Of a stretch of 64,000 bases of DNA, positions 1 to 11,403 are shown in pieces; position 1 is the first letter of the stretch; every line of letters starts with the position of its first letter. Both the position numbers and the translations under genes were made by a program. The DNA is from Combretum micranthum (Eukaryota > Streptophyta > Magnoliopsida > Myrtales > Combretaceae), in assembly GCA_024138025.1 (NCBI GenBank), contig JAMXBD010000582.1, positions 620,001 to 684,000 of the forward strand, written 5' to 3'. The notes under the pieces are model-generated. The model saw only the letters and a list, made by a program, of their open reading frames with translations. It had not been told where the DNA came from and did not search any database.

Positions 1-1152
1 TCTTCTACATTTGGCTTTTTCTCAGGAGGTGGCAAAGCAGGAACGTGCTGTGATGCTGGAAGAGCTGGGAGTTGTTGCTGTGGTAGCCTATGGAAACCTG
101 GTGGAAGATTTGACTTCTGTGTATTATGATTGCTCCACGAGAAGTTCGGGTAATTCTTCCACCTTGGGTTATATGTATTGCTGTAAGGGTTATAGTTCCC
201 GGCTCCTCTTTCAAATTTATTCATCATATTCACATCCTCCATGCTTAGATTGTCATTAGGACTGTACGGCTCACCACTTGGATACCCATCCATACTAGAT
301 CTCATTCTGCTCATCTGAGCTGTTAATGATGCCACTTGGGCTTGGAGTTGAGAAACTGTTTCGGATTCCATTGCTGTTGCTGCTTGTTGTGGCCGATTCC
401 TTTCACTGTGCCAATGGAAAGTGTCTCGGGCTACTTCTTCAATCAGATCATATGCCTTTGGGGCACTCTTTTTCATTAAGCAACCACTTGCTACCGCATC
501 TATCTTTGTTTTCAAGTGGTCACCCAGGGCGGTGTAGAAAATCCTGATCAAGTCATGCAAGGATATTCCATGATGACGGCAGCGCCTTAGGAGTTCTTTG
601 AATATTTTCCACACCTCATATAGTGACTCGCCTTCGTATTGGCAGAAAGCAAAAATGTCATTCCTTAACCGGATCGTTTTATTTGGTGGAAAGAATTCTT
701 CCAAAAATCTCCGTGCCACTTGATCCCAGTTGGTCAAGGAATGAGGAGGTAGAGAGTTTAGCCAGCTCCTTGCCTTATCCCTTAGAGAGAAGGGAAATAG
801 TCTAAGGCGGATTGCATCTTCAGATACTCCATTACTTTTAATTGTGGTGCAGATATGTAGAAAATTTGTAAGATGGTCATGTGGATCTTCAGAAACTTCT
901 CCACCAAATTGGTTTACCTGCACCATATGTACCAAAGAAGGTTTTAGCTCAAAATTGTTGGCCTGAATAGTGGGCCATGCAATGGATGGTGCCACCCGTC
1001 TACATCAGGCATGAATAACTCGCACATAGGGCGATGTATTGCATTTGGAGGACCCCTGCGGGATTATTCTCATTAGCGACACCCTGATTTGGGTTATTTC
1101 CATTCCTCTCAACAGCTAAATTCTGACCGTCTGCAACTCCACTTCCGTCCAT
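1..1152 (-). pseudogene. gag: Athila-like Ty3/gypsy gag, N-terminal and central part, cut by window edge
   Basis: Read on the minus strand, the gag frame is open from about 1000 down to base 1 and matches the capsid-type Retrotrans_gag region of plant Athila-like elements. Visible blocks are an LKPSLVHMVQ start, a WLNSLPPHSLTNWD segment, FLEEFFPP, the ESLYEVWKIFKELLRRC block with HHGIS after it, and a later SNTYNPRWKNYPNFSW segment that is typical of this lineage. The likely start is the ATG at 1152-1150. Two frame changes, near 1040 and near 970-1000, break the N-terminal part, so the copy is probably dead. Gag would form the virus-like particle in the cytoplasm. It lies downstream of the minus-strand LTR at 1446-2863. 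The rest of the element is outside the window. Lineage assignment is from remembered motifs. Confidence 0.88.
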
Positions 1153-1362
1153 TGCCCCAGAACTATTAAGATCAATCTTCTTTCTCTGATTCTCCTGTGA
1201 TATGTTCTGTCGATCTCGGGATCAAAAGCAAAGTCTTCAGACGAAGAACTTCTTAACATTAACTGCAAGTGAGATCAAACAACAAAGTCAACGTTAGTTG
1301 TCCAAAAAGAGAAAGAATCAAATTGCAAAATAAAATAAATAGCTAAATTAGTAGATAATAAG
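1153..1362 (-). other. Leader between primer site and gag of the Athila-like element
   Basis: Untranslated leader of the element on the minus strand, between the tRNA-Asp-like primer region and the gag ATG. It is A-rich and holds only short spurious reading frames. Confidence 0.6.
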
Positions 1363-1436
1363 GTTCTTCTAATATTACCGTATGGTGAGTATTCCGCCTG
1401 CAGTGGGCGACCCGTTCGATCCCCGCAACGGCGCCA
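1363..1436 (+). pseudogene. tRNA-Asp-like sequence that includes the Athila-like primer-binding site
   Basis: Bases 1420-1436 read on the minus strand are the classic Athila-type primer-binding site (TGGCGCCGTTGCGGGGA), complementary to the 3' end of tRNA-Asp including CCA. Resemblance to plant tRNA-Asp(GUC) continues well past the usual 18 nt. On the plus strand there is a T-arm (GTTCGATCC) ahead of the CAACGGCGCCA end, then an anticodon-arm-like part near 1395-1405, a D-arm-like GGTGAGTATTC at 1384-1394, and a weaker acceptor 5' strand starting at G1363. The copy has small deletions in the T stem and anticodon loop and a short insertion near 1377, so it is not a working tRNA gene. The comparison uses tRNA-Asp from memory. 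Confidence 0.72.
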
Positions 1437-1445
1437 AAAACTTGA

Positions 1446-2863
1446 TGTAGATCGTATCAACCCTTAAATTTATAATTCCAATTAACTCCTATGACCTAGT
1501 TAGGCAGTGTACCTATCTATAGTTGTATAGGTCAACGGATATCGTCCACAGGGATCTTTGAGACAATTACTAGAATTAACGGTTTTCCACTATTTAGCAA
1601 TCCTAATTAAATACCACTATTACTAACAACTATGATTCACTAATTAACTAATTAATTCGCAATCAACGTGTATTCACAACCTTAATAATTCAACAATCAC
1701 AAAACAATACCCTAGACCTTGATACACCACTAACCCTATCAATCTTATTAATAACATTCGTCAATGCAGCACGTGTTCTTGAATTGCAGGAACCCTAATT
1801 TCATTAACCTCTCTCTCGAGATAATTAAATCCTAACCCTATATGTCTAATGGAAATCTCTTCCTCACTAGATGCATATAAAGGTTGCATTAATGATCACA
1901 ATTCCTCATAAAGATAAATTCTTGATGCAAAAGATTCATGTAATCTATCTCTAGATTTACATTCAAACCCTTCTACTATGCTAGATCTTTCCTATTAATC
2001 AATCCGTTCGATTCAATTAACAAGAATCATACAATAACCTAATATTGCGCATATACTAGATTAAGACAATCAAGCAACATGAATAGATTCAAGAACAAGA
2101 ACTTCATTCAACAAATCAATTCAATCCACATTAGGGTTAGGGTTTCTCAAAATCTAGGACATATAGATCTAAGCTTCCATTGTAAAATAATTACAAATAT
2201 AAACCATGGAAGAATAAACATAAAACATGATGATTACACCCTTTAACCAACAAGTCTTGTGATGGAAAATTGTTAGGAGTTCCTTTTCTTCTCGTACGTC
2301 TTTTCTCCTAGGGTTTCTTCTTATCAATTGTGTCTCCCAAACAAAGAGTGGTTGGATATATTTATAAGAAAATGGATTTGTCTTCTACACGGGCATTTCT
2401 ACACGGGCCGTGTTCGGGGCCGTGTTGCTTCCCATTTCAACTATTTCCTCGGATTTTGCGATTTGGAGTCCTACACAAGCCCGATCACAGCCTGTGTTGC
2501 GAAGTCGTGTACGTTCCAAAGCATTCTGTCCATTTCTTATCTCCAACATAAGCATCCAACATGGCTCGTGTTGCGTCCTCATGTTCTTCATAATAGCTTG
2601 CTGTACATTTTTCCAACGCCAACACCAGCATTCAACACAGCTTGTGTTGAAATCTCATGTATAATGAAATTCTTCACTTTGCACTTTTCTCATCAAAACT
2701 TGTTGTAATTCATCAAAACATCTCCATAGTGCTTATTATCTCCTCTTAATCCTGAAATTAACATATTACTCAAATCAGTATCCTTTTCTACAATATTCAC
2801 ATAAAAATCACTATAATATCATACTAAAGCCATGTGAATAATTAGGGTATTTTGCACTTATCA
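1446..2863 (-). repeat. 5' LTR of the Athila-like element
   Basis: On the minus strand this 1418-bp LTR begins TGATAAGTGCAAAATACCC and ends ..GATCTACA, a few bases before the primer site. The TG..CA ends, the TGATAAGTGCAAAATA start and the GGTACACTGCC segment near the end are usual for plant Athila/Tat-type LTRs. The other LTR and the second TSD are outside the window. CCCCC at 2864-2868 is the candidate TSD. A stretch at 2390-2640 with repeated ACACGGGC and CCGTGTT words is richer in CpG than the rest. Confidence 0.85.
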
Positions 2864-5800
2864 CCCCCTTCTTCTTCCATGGCTTCCACACCTATTTCTT
2901 AAAGATTTCTAAGCAAATCTTCTTCCCAAAGCTCCATAGGTGATATAGTAAAGTGTAATGAAGGTTTCATGCATCAAATGACCTTCCATAAGCTTAAAAG
3001 CTTAGGATGATGATGCCAATAATGAAACACTCATTTTCTCTACTTTTATTATCTTGTATTTCAATTATTTTCTTATTTAAAGTTGATATGTTTTGTAGAT
3101 CTAAATTTTTGTAGCTTTGATTTTCGTTTATGCCATGGATCTTGTTATTTAAGTTGTCATCTTCGTTATTTCTTATGATTTACGTATAGATCTATCATCC
3201 ACATGTCTATCTTAGTGATTCATGCATTTAAAACTAGTTTAGAAGACTAGATCTAGTGTTTTGAGTTCATAAATGCATTAGATCTTTGTTTATGTTCATG
3301 AACAACTTGCTATAGCATGATGATGGTAGGAAAATTGTAGGAAACTCAAGATCTATTTTATTTCAACAAAAACAACTTTTGAAAATTCGGATGAAAATGG
3401 AACCATATTAGAAAAGTAGTTTTTCAACTTCAAAATGTGTATTTTTCATTTAAAATGAAGGGCTTAGGGTATAGATACCATAAATGAAAGATTTTGATAA
3501 GTAAAGTTTAGATCCATGATGTTTATAGCTTATTACCATGCCCTTGTTTTATGTCTATGTTCATATTAAGTATATATCTTAGTTATAAACTCAAACAAAA
3601 TTGTGAAATTCGTATTTTGGCAAGACCCCTATTTAAAAACCACTTTCCAAGTGTCAAAATGTAATTTTTACTTAAGAAAATGAAAGCTTAATATATGTAT
3701 ATCATCAAGACTTCTTTTTACAAGAATCAAAAGTGATTTTCAAAAGTTATTTTCAAAATAAAAATTCTATTTTCGGATTTTGGCCAAGGCCTATTTTATA
3801 AACATGTTTACCAACTCAAAAATGAAGTTTTTATTTAAGAAATGAAAGGCTCATAATATATGATATGTAAGGAATGGATTTTCATGAGCTTAGATAGATT
3901 TTATCAAAAGATATAACCAAAAATAAATTTTGTAAATTCGGATCCCAACCAAGACCAGTTTTTAGAACCCATGTATCAACTCCAAAACTCATGTTTTATG
4001 TGAAAAATGAAGTATATAGGTAATAGATATCATTAAGCAATGATTTTTACAAGTTAAAATGAGTTTAGGCATGAGTAAGGTATTAAACAAGTAATGGAAT
4101 TAAAATGAAAAATTTTGAGTTAGTGATCAATTGTCAAATTCATAAATTGAGATGATGCATAAGTAATCACTTAGTATTTGAGCTCAAATTGCAAGTTTTA
4201 TGTGTTAAATGAAGTCCTTAGGTAATTGATATAGTAAAGCCTTAAATTTTAATGTTTTAAACAAGTTTTCCCCAAATGAATCATTCAAAAAGTGGATTTC
4301 CTAAAATTCGGATTTTTGAGTAAATCATACTAGAAAACATTTTTACAAAGTGTGAAATGGAAATTTTTATGTAGAAATGAAGGTCATAAGTAATACATAT
4401 AATGAAGACTCAATTTTAACAAAAATAATTATATTTTCTTGAGTGATAAATCCAAAACAAATAAAAATTATCAAAGTTAGAAAACTAGATTTTTCAAAAA
4501 GTAGTTATAGTTGAAGTCTTGCAAAATAAAGAGTTCCAAAATTTTCTTTGACCAAAAATCATCAAGACCATGCATACATGAAACTCATTTCATGCCATTC
4601 ATGTTAGGAAATCACTCATATTGCATGTATGGCTAATTTATATAATAAAAACATTACAAACATTTACAAAACTATTTTTCGGAATCAGAAACCGTTACTG
4701 ATCAGATCTGATCCCTCTGTTCCGAGACCTAAATGTTTTCAAAACTTAAATATAATATTATAATTAGATAGATCTTTCGAAGTAGATAGAAATCGATATA
4801 TAATTTGCGAGATTCCAAGTTAAAATGATCAAGTTATAGCCGTTTTAATTTGGAATTCCCGCTTAGGATGAGAATTACGAATTTGATAGTTCGTATAAGA
4901 TCATTTAGATTAGTTTGAGTTGAAATACTTATTAGAGTATTTCTTCCTTTTTAGGAGATCCTGAGATTGACGATTCCCTGCAACCGATTTATATTAGTAG
5001 AACACCGGTGATCCAATGGCCGAGTGAGTTTTCTCCTTGTTTTGTTACCTTGATTGTGATTGTAGTTAGTTGCATTAGAATTATAGGAACAAGATAAAAA
5101 TCGATATGAATGGGGATGTGATATGATGAGACTGTGATGAATGTATGCCAAAGAATACTAAAGCATATCGAAACCACGATTTGATTGCATAACTACACCG
5201 TTCATATTATTCTTGTTTATATGTGTGATATTGGTTGGTCACTCTAAAGAATGTATAAATATTTTTGTCCTAAGCAAAAATTAAATTGGTCATGCATTAC
5301 ATCGGACATATTGCATTTGGTAGCATGCTACTCCTACGCAGGTTGATCGGTATGGTCCGTTGTTGCCTCGTTTGGATAACGAGCCCGGTGCCGCAGCTCA
5401 TTCAGGGGTACTAAGGCGCATGTGGATGCATTCTTAGATGAGCCTAGCCGAGTCGAGTGCTAAGAGCCGAGGGTTTGGGGACTAGATGCGGTCGTGTAGA
5501 CTCAATACCATTCCTAACCCAAGATACGAAGGGCGTAAATCCGTTCTGTGTGTGGGTTCCGGATGCCTATGCATAATTGCTTGCTCACGTGTTTGTTCAT
5601 GTATAGCATAGGGGTCTGTTTGGATTGTCTGTTTTTCATCTGTATCTTTATCTGTATCAAATGATATGTGTAAATATATCTGATTTATATCTATTTTTTA
5701 TTTATATTTGATCTATTTGGTATTTTCATGAGAACTGTCAACTATTTTTTATTTATATTTATTTCTTAATAAACAATTTATTAGAAAAAAGTTTGAAAAA

Positions 5801-6327
5801 AGTGTCTGTATCTGTCAGAAAAAGATAAACAAACAGACCATTTAACTTGTTTGTTATGGTACGGAACTAAGGGAATTCTCACTAAGCTAGTGTAGCTTAT
5901 ACCCCAATAGTTGTTTAAATGAGCAGGTTATTTCAAGAATGCAAAGTGGGGACCGAATTGGTTGGAGCTGGGAATGACTCCGGGATTTCGGCAAAGAACA
6001 CAAATGTTTGAAGTTATCAGCTAGTTTTATTATTTGCCTTGTAATAGTTTTAGGTTGTAGAATCTTTTGATGAAGTGTAATTGAAGTTTAATAATTTGTA
6101 TTATGAAGTATAGTGATTTGTATGTGAAGTATAGTAAATTTGTATTTCCTTTACATTGTTACTCAAGCTATATCAACGTAAAATGTATTACTCTAATGAG
6201 TCTCCTCCATGTGTTAGATGCCTTGTACATAGTATGGAAGCCTTCGCATGACTAAGGTGGTCATTCTTAGGCTTTAATATTGTGTACGGTGGACTGCCAC
6301 GTTTAGGGTACCCTTCGGGGTGTGACA
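2864..6327 (+). mobile_element. LTR-C, 3' part of a long chromovirus-type LTR, interrupted by the Athila-like element
   Basis: The segment ends in GGGTACCCTTCGGGGTGTGACA, the ending shared by all the long LTRs here. Its sequence from about 4560 to 5080 matches the reverse complement of the solo LTR at 59756-63119, so both belong to one family. By comparison with that copy, several hundred bases of its 5' end should lie beyond the Athila-like insertion, outside the window. It holds the shared block at 4766-4855, a splice-donor-like site at 5024-5029 after ATG 5016-5018, and the CTCACTAAGC..AGCTTATACCCC block near 5880. No primer site or gag follows it. It is probably a solo LTR inside LTR-D, with CACCT at 6328-6332 as the candidate TSD. 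Confidence 0.75.
5612..5840. mobile_element. MITE-like insertion with terminal inverted repeats, inside LTR-C
   Basis: About 228 bp bounded by GGTCTGTTTGGATTGTCTGT on the left and the inverted counterpart ending ACAAACAGACC on the right. The second LTR-C copy (59756-63119) lacks this stretch at the matching place. The TIR resembles those of Tourist/PIF-Harbinger MITEs, but I could not settle a clean TSD, so the superfamily is left open. It has no coding potential. Confidence 0.6.
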
Positions 6328-6417
6328 CACCTAACCGACGCTACCTTCTCTCTCTTCCTCTCATTTATTTTTCTTTTTCAATTTATTTTATTACATAAAA
6401 AATTTACTCCAAAAATT

Positions 6418-6428
6418 CTATAAATACC
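6418..6428 (+). promoter_or_regulatory. TATA box of LTR-D
   Basis: CTATAAATACC lies downstream of a pyrimidine-rich stretch. The same motif sits at the same place in LTR-A and LTR-B, so it is the likely pol II core promoter of the LTR. Confidence 0.65.
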
Positions 6429-8907
6429 TCCTTCCTCCTTCATTCTTTCACACATTCATTTTACATAAGAAAACTCTACCAAAATTCCCTCTCAAAACCT
6501 CTCTCCAATAAATCTATCTCAAAATACTCTCTACCATTCCCTACACTTCAAGAAGAAAATAACAAACACACTACCCATTCATCTCTTTTCAAATCCTCCA
6601 TTAAACCTTAGGTAAAATCCTACCTCTATTCTTTATCATGTTCATTCAACTTAGCATGAGCTTAATATACTTTTCTTAGACTCATGAGAGTTAAAGAAGC
6701 AACAATATGTTCATGTTTTGTTTTTATTCATATTCCTATTTACATTATGTTATTATGTTGTTATTATTATTGTTATTATTATTTTTTCTCTAATCTAACT
6801 TATATATAGTATTATGTATATATATTTCTTTAGAGCATATAAGCCTACTTGTTATTTATTTATTTTTATGCTTTGCAATTTATTTATTTACATGTTTTAT
6901 GCAATTTATTAAGACTAGTCTTTCTAGTCATAGACTTGTCTATATCAAGTCAAAACAATTTTCTTTCTTTTTTTTTCTTTTCTTTTGGGACTAGTCTATT
7001 CTTAGTCTCAGGTTGCCTTGATGAAGCTAAGGTTCCCAATGCTTGACTATTTTATTATGTTTATTTACTTACAAGTATTTCTTTCTATCTTATTACGTAT
7101 TATCTTTACTTTTACATTGCTACATATTCATACATGATTAGAATGTTGTTGTCTTAAATAAAAATAAAAATGGGTTCTTTCTTAAATAAAGAAAAGTAAA
7201 CTAGATTTCTTAACAAAAGGAATTTTCAACAAAAAGATCTAAGTTTTCTTTTTAATAAACTCTTTTCAAAGGATAAACCAATCATAAATTCTAGAAGAAG
7301 TAGTAGTGTATATTTCTTCAAAATAATAAAAGGAACTCATTTCTTTATAAATCAAAACTAATACTCCATAAAGATAAAATTTTTAGCCTTGAACTTAAGA
7401 TTTTAACTCAACCATATCTTTTGTAAGACTTAAATAGATTCATTATAGACTTTGAAAATCACATACTAAGAAAGTTTCTTCAAAACTTAAATTTTATATT
7501 GTTTATTCTCTTTTCAAAATTAAAATGAAATTTTTGCTAAGTTCTAATGTTAACAATTCTTTATTAAAAAAGCTTTTCTTATAAACTTGTCTAAAGAAAT
7601 TATTCTATCACTTGACAAATAGTAAGAATAAAACAAGTTTTTTAAACCAAGGTAAAATCAACTCACTATTTTGGAAACCAACTTGGAAAAATAAAATTTG
7701 CCAAGAAAGTAAAGTTTTAAAGATATACTTATTTCCTAAAGAAGAAAAAGGATATAAAAATAAGAGGGAAAATACATTTAACACAACTCCAAATATTTGA
7801 CCACATCAAAAAAATTTAAAGGATATTTTGAAAAGTTTAATTTTCAATCACTAGAAATAAAGTTAGTAGATAACTTAAAGAACCAAATTTTTAAAAATTA
7901 ATTTACTTTTGAAAAGATAGGAAATGAAATTATAAATAGGAAAACACTCACTCATAACAATTCAAATATGTTTTTGTTTTTCCTTCTAACAATTCAAAAA
8001 GGAAAATTCTCAAAAGTATTATCTTTTAAAACCATCAAAGACAAATTGTTTATGAAATATCAATATTGAGACAACACTACAAAAATCATGCACACAATAT
8101 GAGTGCCTATATATGTTCAAAGGATTTTTTTTTTCCACTATATAAATATCCATATATTTTGCTTAAATATTTTTTAGTAAAGAAAAGTTTGGAAAAATCA
8201 TATTTTGTAAACCATAAATTCGTAACTATTCTGTACCATAGTATTTTCCAACCCAAATGGATTTTTATGACAAAAATAACCTTAGAAATGGATAGATCTT
8301 TTCGAGTAAGTAGAAAACGGTATATTATTTGTGCAATTCCGAGTTAAAATGACCAAGTTATGGCCATTTTAAGTTGGAATTACCTTCTATACGAATTTTA
8401 ACGATCTTATGACATAGTTTTTGATAAGTACCATAGAATCAATAAGAATACTCATTATGGGTATTCTTCTTGATTAGCTAATCCCGAGAGGAGTATTCAT
8501 ACCCGGAGGATTATTTTGATTAGTGGATTTATCGATCGACCCATCCGTAAGAAAGATATATCCTCATGGCCGAGTGAGTTTATTTCCTATATTTTTCGTA
8601 CTTGGTTGTGCTTGTAGCTAGAGACACTAGAAGTAGGCAAAGATGAAAATGAATTATATATGATAATATTGGTTGAAAGAATGTTAAGCGTACCGAGACA
8701 TGAATCGTTGTTAATTAACTTGTGTTTTTCTATTATTATGTTGGAGTGTGTGCAACTTTTGTGATCACCTTTAAAATACTCTAATAATATATTATGAGTT
8801 ATATTAATTGATGCATGCATATCACATAGTTAGTTTCATCTCATGAGCTACTATACTCTATGGGACAAGAGTATGGTAGCCGGGTTTGCAGTAGCCATAA
8901 ATTTGCA

Positions 8908-9012
8908 AGAAGGGCGATTAGGAGCCTGAAAGAACTATTTCAAGATGGGCGAGTAGGCGCCTGAAATAAACTACATAAGTTGGATTTTAAGATGGGTTTT
9001 AAAGAGCCTGAA
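8908..9012 (+). repeat. Imperfect short tandem repeat in LTR-D
   Basis: Three diverged copies of a unit like AGATGGGCGAGTAGGCGCCTGAAA lie just before the segment that corresponds to the GGAGGG..TAAATCCATTC segment of the other LTRs. Other families carry unrelated tandem repeats at the same position. Confidence 0.6.
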
Positions 9013-9631
9013 ACACCTAACCCTGAATGGAGGGGTAAATCCATTCAAACATATGATTTCCAGTACCTTATATGTATTGCTTGATCACTTGCTTCATGCA
9101 TTCATATGCTTGTTTAATAACTTGTTTGAAATTATTTATACAAGTATGTTGATTCAGGAGTATTCTCAGTAAGCTAGGTATGCTTATACTCTGATAGACT
9201 TTTGTTGTAACATGACTATATCTTTTATGCTCGAGACTTCATATACTTGAGTGGGATTATGTTTTGGAAAGCTTTTGGAAATCTTTTGAAGATCTTAAGT
9301 TAAATATCTTTTAATATCTTTTGGTATTAGTATTATTTCCTAATGTAAATGACTAAGACGATATTATGATTGTTTAGAGATTTATAGGGGAAAAGCCCTA
9401 AGATAATGTAAGGATTATATTCTTGTAATGTTGAAATGAGATGGTGATCTAGAATTCTTGTATGCTATATTTACTATCTCGAACTATACATCCCATCGGT
9501 GTCTCTTATTGTTGTGATAGACATCTTACATATTGTGTTGAAACTTTCGCATGACTTCGGGAAGTCATTCTTAAGTTTTAATACCGTATGTGGCGGACTA
9601 CCACGTTTAGGTTATCCTTTGGGGCATGATA

Positions 9632-10234
9632 ATTCGTCCTCAAATCTTGATTCTTCTTTTTCTGAACATTCGGGGTGGTCATCTTGCTAGTCCAAGCAAA
9701 TAAACTTTTCATACCCTTGGTCTTCTTAACATAGATCAACTTGGCCTACTGCAACTCTTCAAAACTCATGGCCATCAGCTTGAATGTTTTCCCCTAGTGC
9801 TGAATTATGTACTCATTTTTGTACCCATCATATAAAGCCCATATGTCATATTGCCATGGTCTTCCAAGAATCAGATGTGTAGTATCCATTGATACTACAT
9901 CACATAAAAGTTCATCAGAATAATCACCAATTGAGATAGGAACACGAACCTGTTTATGAACATGAATAACTCCTTGGTGATTTAGCCAATGAAGAGCATA
10001 GGGATTCGAATGTTGCTCTAACTATAAGCCCAATTTAGCAACTATTCCTATAGAAATATGATTGGCATAGCTACCTGTATTAACCACAGTTAGGCATGTT
10101 TTTCCTTTGACCAAACTTTGAATATAAAACAGATTGGCTCGTTGCTCTGGAATCACATCCCCTTGCTCAAGTATTAAATTAGTCAAAGGACCCTTAGGCA
10201 CAGCTATTTCAATCTCCCCTTCCTCACTACTCTC
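9632..10234 (-). pseudogene. Element X aspartic protease region, decayed
   Basis: Continuing downstream from gag on the minus strand, the translated remnant contains a TCLTVVNTGSYANHIS block (family norm DGGSxxN), PYALHWLNHQG, VRVPISIGDYSDELLCDVV and HLILGRPWQYD. These are in the order of chromovirus retropepsin domains. The active-site Asp-Gly-Gly is altered to Asn-Thr-Gly, and there are in-frame stops (near 10234, 10020 and 9800), so no active protease is expected. The protease would cleave Gag-Pol during particle maturation. The remnant ends at the LTR-D junction. Confidence 0.75.
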
Positions 10235-11016
10235 CTACTTCTCTTCCTCACTCTCAACTTTATCATCTTTCAAAATCATAACTCGCTTGTTAGGACATTG
10301 AAAAGCAATGTGGCCATGTCCTAAACACCTGAAGCACTTAATTTCTCTACTCTTTTTTTGTTCTGAAGCTTTCTCTTCAACTGTTATGCCATTCATCTTG
10401 TCTTTTCCTTCCTCGCTCTTTACCTCCTCATCATATTTGTTGTGATAATGGGACTTATGAGACCTCCTGTGTTGTTGTCTTTCAACCCTGCTAGCCAATT
10501 TGATGACATCCTCAAGAGTTTGATATTGCTGAAGTTCAACAACATTAGCTATATCCATCTTCAGCCCATTAATAAACCTATCAATAGATTCAAAAGTAGA
10601 TTCCTGAGTATCACACCTTGCCATCAATGTTTCAAACTCCTTCACATACTCTTCAACACTCCTCTTTCCTTGTCTCAAAGACTGCAAATCCATTAATAAT
10701 TCCTATTTATAATATTCAGGAATAAATTGGGGCTTCATCAGTCTCTTCATTAGTGCCCAAGAACGCACTTTCTCTTCATCTGCCCTTCTCTCAGTCTGTA
10801 ACTTGTCCCACCACAAGCTAACATAATCCAAAAGGCTAATGATTCCATTTTAACTTTTGTGCACTCATCTCATTCATAGCATTCAAACACTTTCTCAACG
10901 ATCGGTACCCAATCTAAAAATTCCTCAGGCTTACTACTTCCTGTGAATGGTAGACTCTTCAATTTTATATTCTTTATCCCCTTTCATCTTTCATCTCTAT
11001 CTTCCCCCCCTTCGCG

Positions 11017-11047
<31 letters not shown>

Positions 11048-11298
11048 CTTCCTCTATTCCTTCCATTATTTCCATCTGATTCTTCACTAGAATGTCTCCT
11101 ATGGTTTGAACCGCTTTGGCTCCTCCTGTCTCTCACTTCTAATCTTTCCAAAATCCTCCTAACATCATCTTACATCCTATTAACACTAGTTTGCAAGTAT
11201 GTGAATTCTTATCTCGTCACAACATCTCCTTCACCACCACCATCCCTTCTAGCCCTAGGGTTATTCCCATTCACACTGTTACTACCATCTGACGACAT
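10235..11298 (-). pseudogene. gag: Element X gag with CCHC zinc knuckle
   Basis: The likely start is the ATG at 11298-11296 (MSSDGSNSVNGNN). In-frame stops appear within the first 50 codons. A poly-G tract (poly-C on the plus strand, 11017-11044) then disrupts the reading. The best preserved block is 10693-10235, 152 residues: RQGKRSVEEYVKEFETLMARC, a FINGLKMDIANVVELQ segment, then the knuckle CFRCLGHGHIAFQC (CX2CX4HX4C) near residues 120-133 and an acidic tail. These are typical of chromovirus Gag, which binds and packages element RNA. Frame breaks between 10700 and 10960 separate this block from the N-terminal half. Confidence 0.85.
11017..11044. repeat. Poly-C run, 28 bases
   Basis: Uninterrupted C tract inside the decayed gag of element X (G tract on the coding strand). 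It may vary in length or be an assembly weak point. Confidence 0.9.
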
Positions 11299-11403
11299 CT
11301 CCACAAACACCAACAACTAAAATACAGTAGCAACCTAATAACAACAACCATAGCAGAATTTTACAAAAGATAATAAAAATCAAGATTTTTTTTAATACCA
11401 AAA

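Larger units (their letters stand above)
6328..9631 (+). mobile_element. LTR-D, 3' part of a long chromovirus-type LTR
   Basis: The fragment starts in U3-like sequence just upstream of a TATA box and ends in the degraded terminus GGGGCATGATA (usual GGGGCGTGACA). In order it has the TATA box at 6418, the hairpin set at 6913-7009, the shared block at 8288-8376, a splice-donor-like site at 8574-8579 after ATG 8566-8568, a short imperfect repeat at 8908-9012, and the CTCAGTAAGC block near 9155. The missing 5' part would lie left of LTR-C, outside the window. No primer site follows the end, so it is likely a solo LTR. It adjoins chromovirus X at 9632. Confidence 0.72.

Noticed and set aside
1275..1460. 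Minus-strand frame of 61 codons over the primer site
   Set aside because: It spans the LTR border and the tRNA-Asp-like sequence. The true coding sequence of the element starts further on, at 1152.
2328..2708. Overlapping frames of 66-126 codons on both strands in the Athila-like LTR
   Set aside because: Frames open on several strands at once in a GC-richer part of an LTR, with no recognisable domain.
9632..9660. GAGGACGAAT word (minus strand) next to the LTR-D end as a polypurine tract
   Set aside because: It lies inside the decayed protease region of element X and no purine run follows. Chance likeness is more probable.
10943..11320. Plus-strand frame of 125 codons rich in Pro
   Set aside because: It is the antisense of gag of element X, and the proline run comes from the poly-C tract.
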